Shown piece by piece: positions 63,483 to 64,000 of a stretch of DNA of 64,000 nucleotides. How positions within the stretch are numbered: the first letter of the stretch is position 1; every line of letters starts with the position of its first letter. The notes below the pieces were generated by a model. That model worked only from the letters and a program-made list of their open reading frames with translations. It was not told the origin of the DNA and made no database searches. The DNA lies in the NCBI RefSeq assembly GCF_001870435.1, contig NZ_MDDR01000007.1, positions 124,001 through 188,000 on the forward strand, written 5' to 3'. The translations under genes and the position numbers were made by a program. The DNA comes from Pseudomonas costantinii (GTDB lineage: Bacteria; Pseudomonadota; Gammaproteobacteria; Pseudomonadales; Pseudomonadaceae).

Positions 63483-63752
63483 GGCCGGGGAATCGATAGA
63501 CACCGTGGGGGTTCCTGGCAGTCTGGCGCAAAGAAGCGGCCATACTGAAAGGCAGCCGACTTTCAATCTTGATGGAAAGCTGACGGCAGGCCGCGCCTGT
63601 CAGCCCGTGGCATGTGCTTTGCTTCGCACTGTGCATCAGAGCACGCGCCAACGTCGGAGCGGGCTTACGGACAAAGGCGTCGTTACCCTGCAGTGGCCTA
63701 TAGCGCCATCCGAGGGAGCGACGCTTTTTTTTGAGAGAAAAGGTAGGTCTTG
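63483..63752. other. Divergent intergenic region between the secretin and nasS
   Basis: About 270 nt. It must hold promoters for both directions. A frame-open stretch continues the secretin upstream without a signal peptide, and no family similarity was seen. AGGTAGG lies 9 nt before the nasS ATG and is a good ribosome-binding site. Confidence 0.5.
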
Positions 63753-64000
63753 ATGAATGATTCGGTCGGCAACAGCCCGGTGAACAATCCACTGGCCTGG
63801 GTAAACGGTAGTGACGCCCCAGAAAAGACCAGTCTCGACTTGGGCTTCATGGCTCTGACCGATTGCGCCCCGCTGGTGGTCGCCGCCACCCAGGGTTTTG
63901 CGCAACCCTACGGCCTGACACTGAACCTCAAGCGCCAATCATCCTGGGCCAACCTGCGCGACAAGCTGGTCAGTGGTGAACTGGACGCCGCTCACAGCCT
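63753..64000 (+). CDS. nasS: Nitrate-sensor/binding protein NasS-like (NrtA/CmpA family), partial
   Basis: 82 N-terminal residues, running off the right edge. LDLGFMALTDCAPLVVAATQGFAQPYGL and WANLRDKLVSGELDAAHS are the start of the NrtA/CmpA periplasmic-binding fold. There is no signal peptide, which favours the cytoplasmic nitrate sensor NasS (partner of the antiterminator NasT) over the transporter subunit. In other Pseudomonas a nas cluster lies next to pyrD, so the gene order supports the call. The rest of the gene is outside the window. Confidence 0.78.
   Translation, partial: MNDSVGNSPVNNPLAWVNGSDAPEKTSLDLGFMALTDCAPLVVAATQGFAQPYGLTLNLKRQSSWANLRDKLVSGELDAAHS

Overview
The window looks like a chromosome segment of a fluorescent Pseudomonas (P. 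fluorescens group). The evidence is gene content and order typical of the genus (aer, two tandem ccoNOQP operons, ccoGHIS, hemN, anr, apt; recR, ybaB, dnaX; ligA-zipA-smc; xdhABC-guaD; yggL, dacB, rlmL, rmf, pyrD, nas), high G+C coding sequence, and REP/REPIN hairpins built on the TGTGGGAGC motif found between Pseudomonas genes. No tRNA, rRNA, IS element, prophage or CRISPR array was seen; the only RNA gene recognised is the SRP 4.5S RNA.

Layout. 1-2.5 kb (minus strand, visibly less G+C-rich): the edge of a surface-polysaccharide cluster with three enzymes for an N-acetylated 6-deoxy-L-hexosamine nucleotide sugar, probably UDP-L-QuiNAc. 3-22 kb: a microaerobic-respiration block with the aerotaxis receptor Aer, an alpha/beta hydrolase, two complete cbb3 oxidase operons, a Phd/VapC toxin-antitoxin pair, the cbb3 assembly genes ccoGHIS plus a TauE/SafE-like membrane protein, anaerobic hemN, the regulator anr, then apt. 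Sites resembling ANR boxes (TTGAT-N4-ATCAA) lie upstream of hemN (perfect), the first ccoN, ccoG and, less well, the second ccoN, so Anr probably controls its own neighbourhood. 22-35 kb: an acyl-CoA dehydrogenase, recR, an NADP-dependent oxidoreductase, ybaB and dnaX, followed by an accessory stretch: a solute-binding-like protein, a VOC protein, a divergent EamA/LysR pair, and two tandem muramidases with a coupled exported SH3-like protein. Then come ffs and a zinc-peptidase-like gene.

35-43 kb: ligA, zipA, smc and a GntR/FCD regulator (DNA replication, division, chromosome condensation). 43-52 kb: purine catabolism (xdhABC, guaD) with a second FCD regulator and a BenE-family transporter. 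52-61 kb: yggL, dacB, a CHASE-PAS-GGDEF diguanylate cyclase, rlmL, rmf, pyrD. 61-64 kb: an unexpected trio on the minus strand: an InvG/YscC-type secretin, a one-domain HilA-like regulator and an IagB-like lytic transglycosylase. They sit between pyrD and the start of nasS with no other type III secretion gene in view.

Most promising for novelty: (a) the orphan HilA-IagB-secretin module, whose secretin lacks the usually conserved proline/glycine motif near its C-terminus; (b) the tandem muramidases without signal peptides, coupled to a periplasmic candidate immunity protein; (c) an 18-bp perfect palindrome between anr and a divergent gene of unknown function. Starts were chosen by hand from ribosome-binding sites and family N-termini; all homology statements come from recognition, not from database searches.
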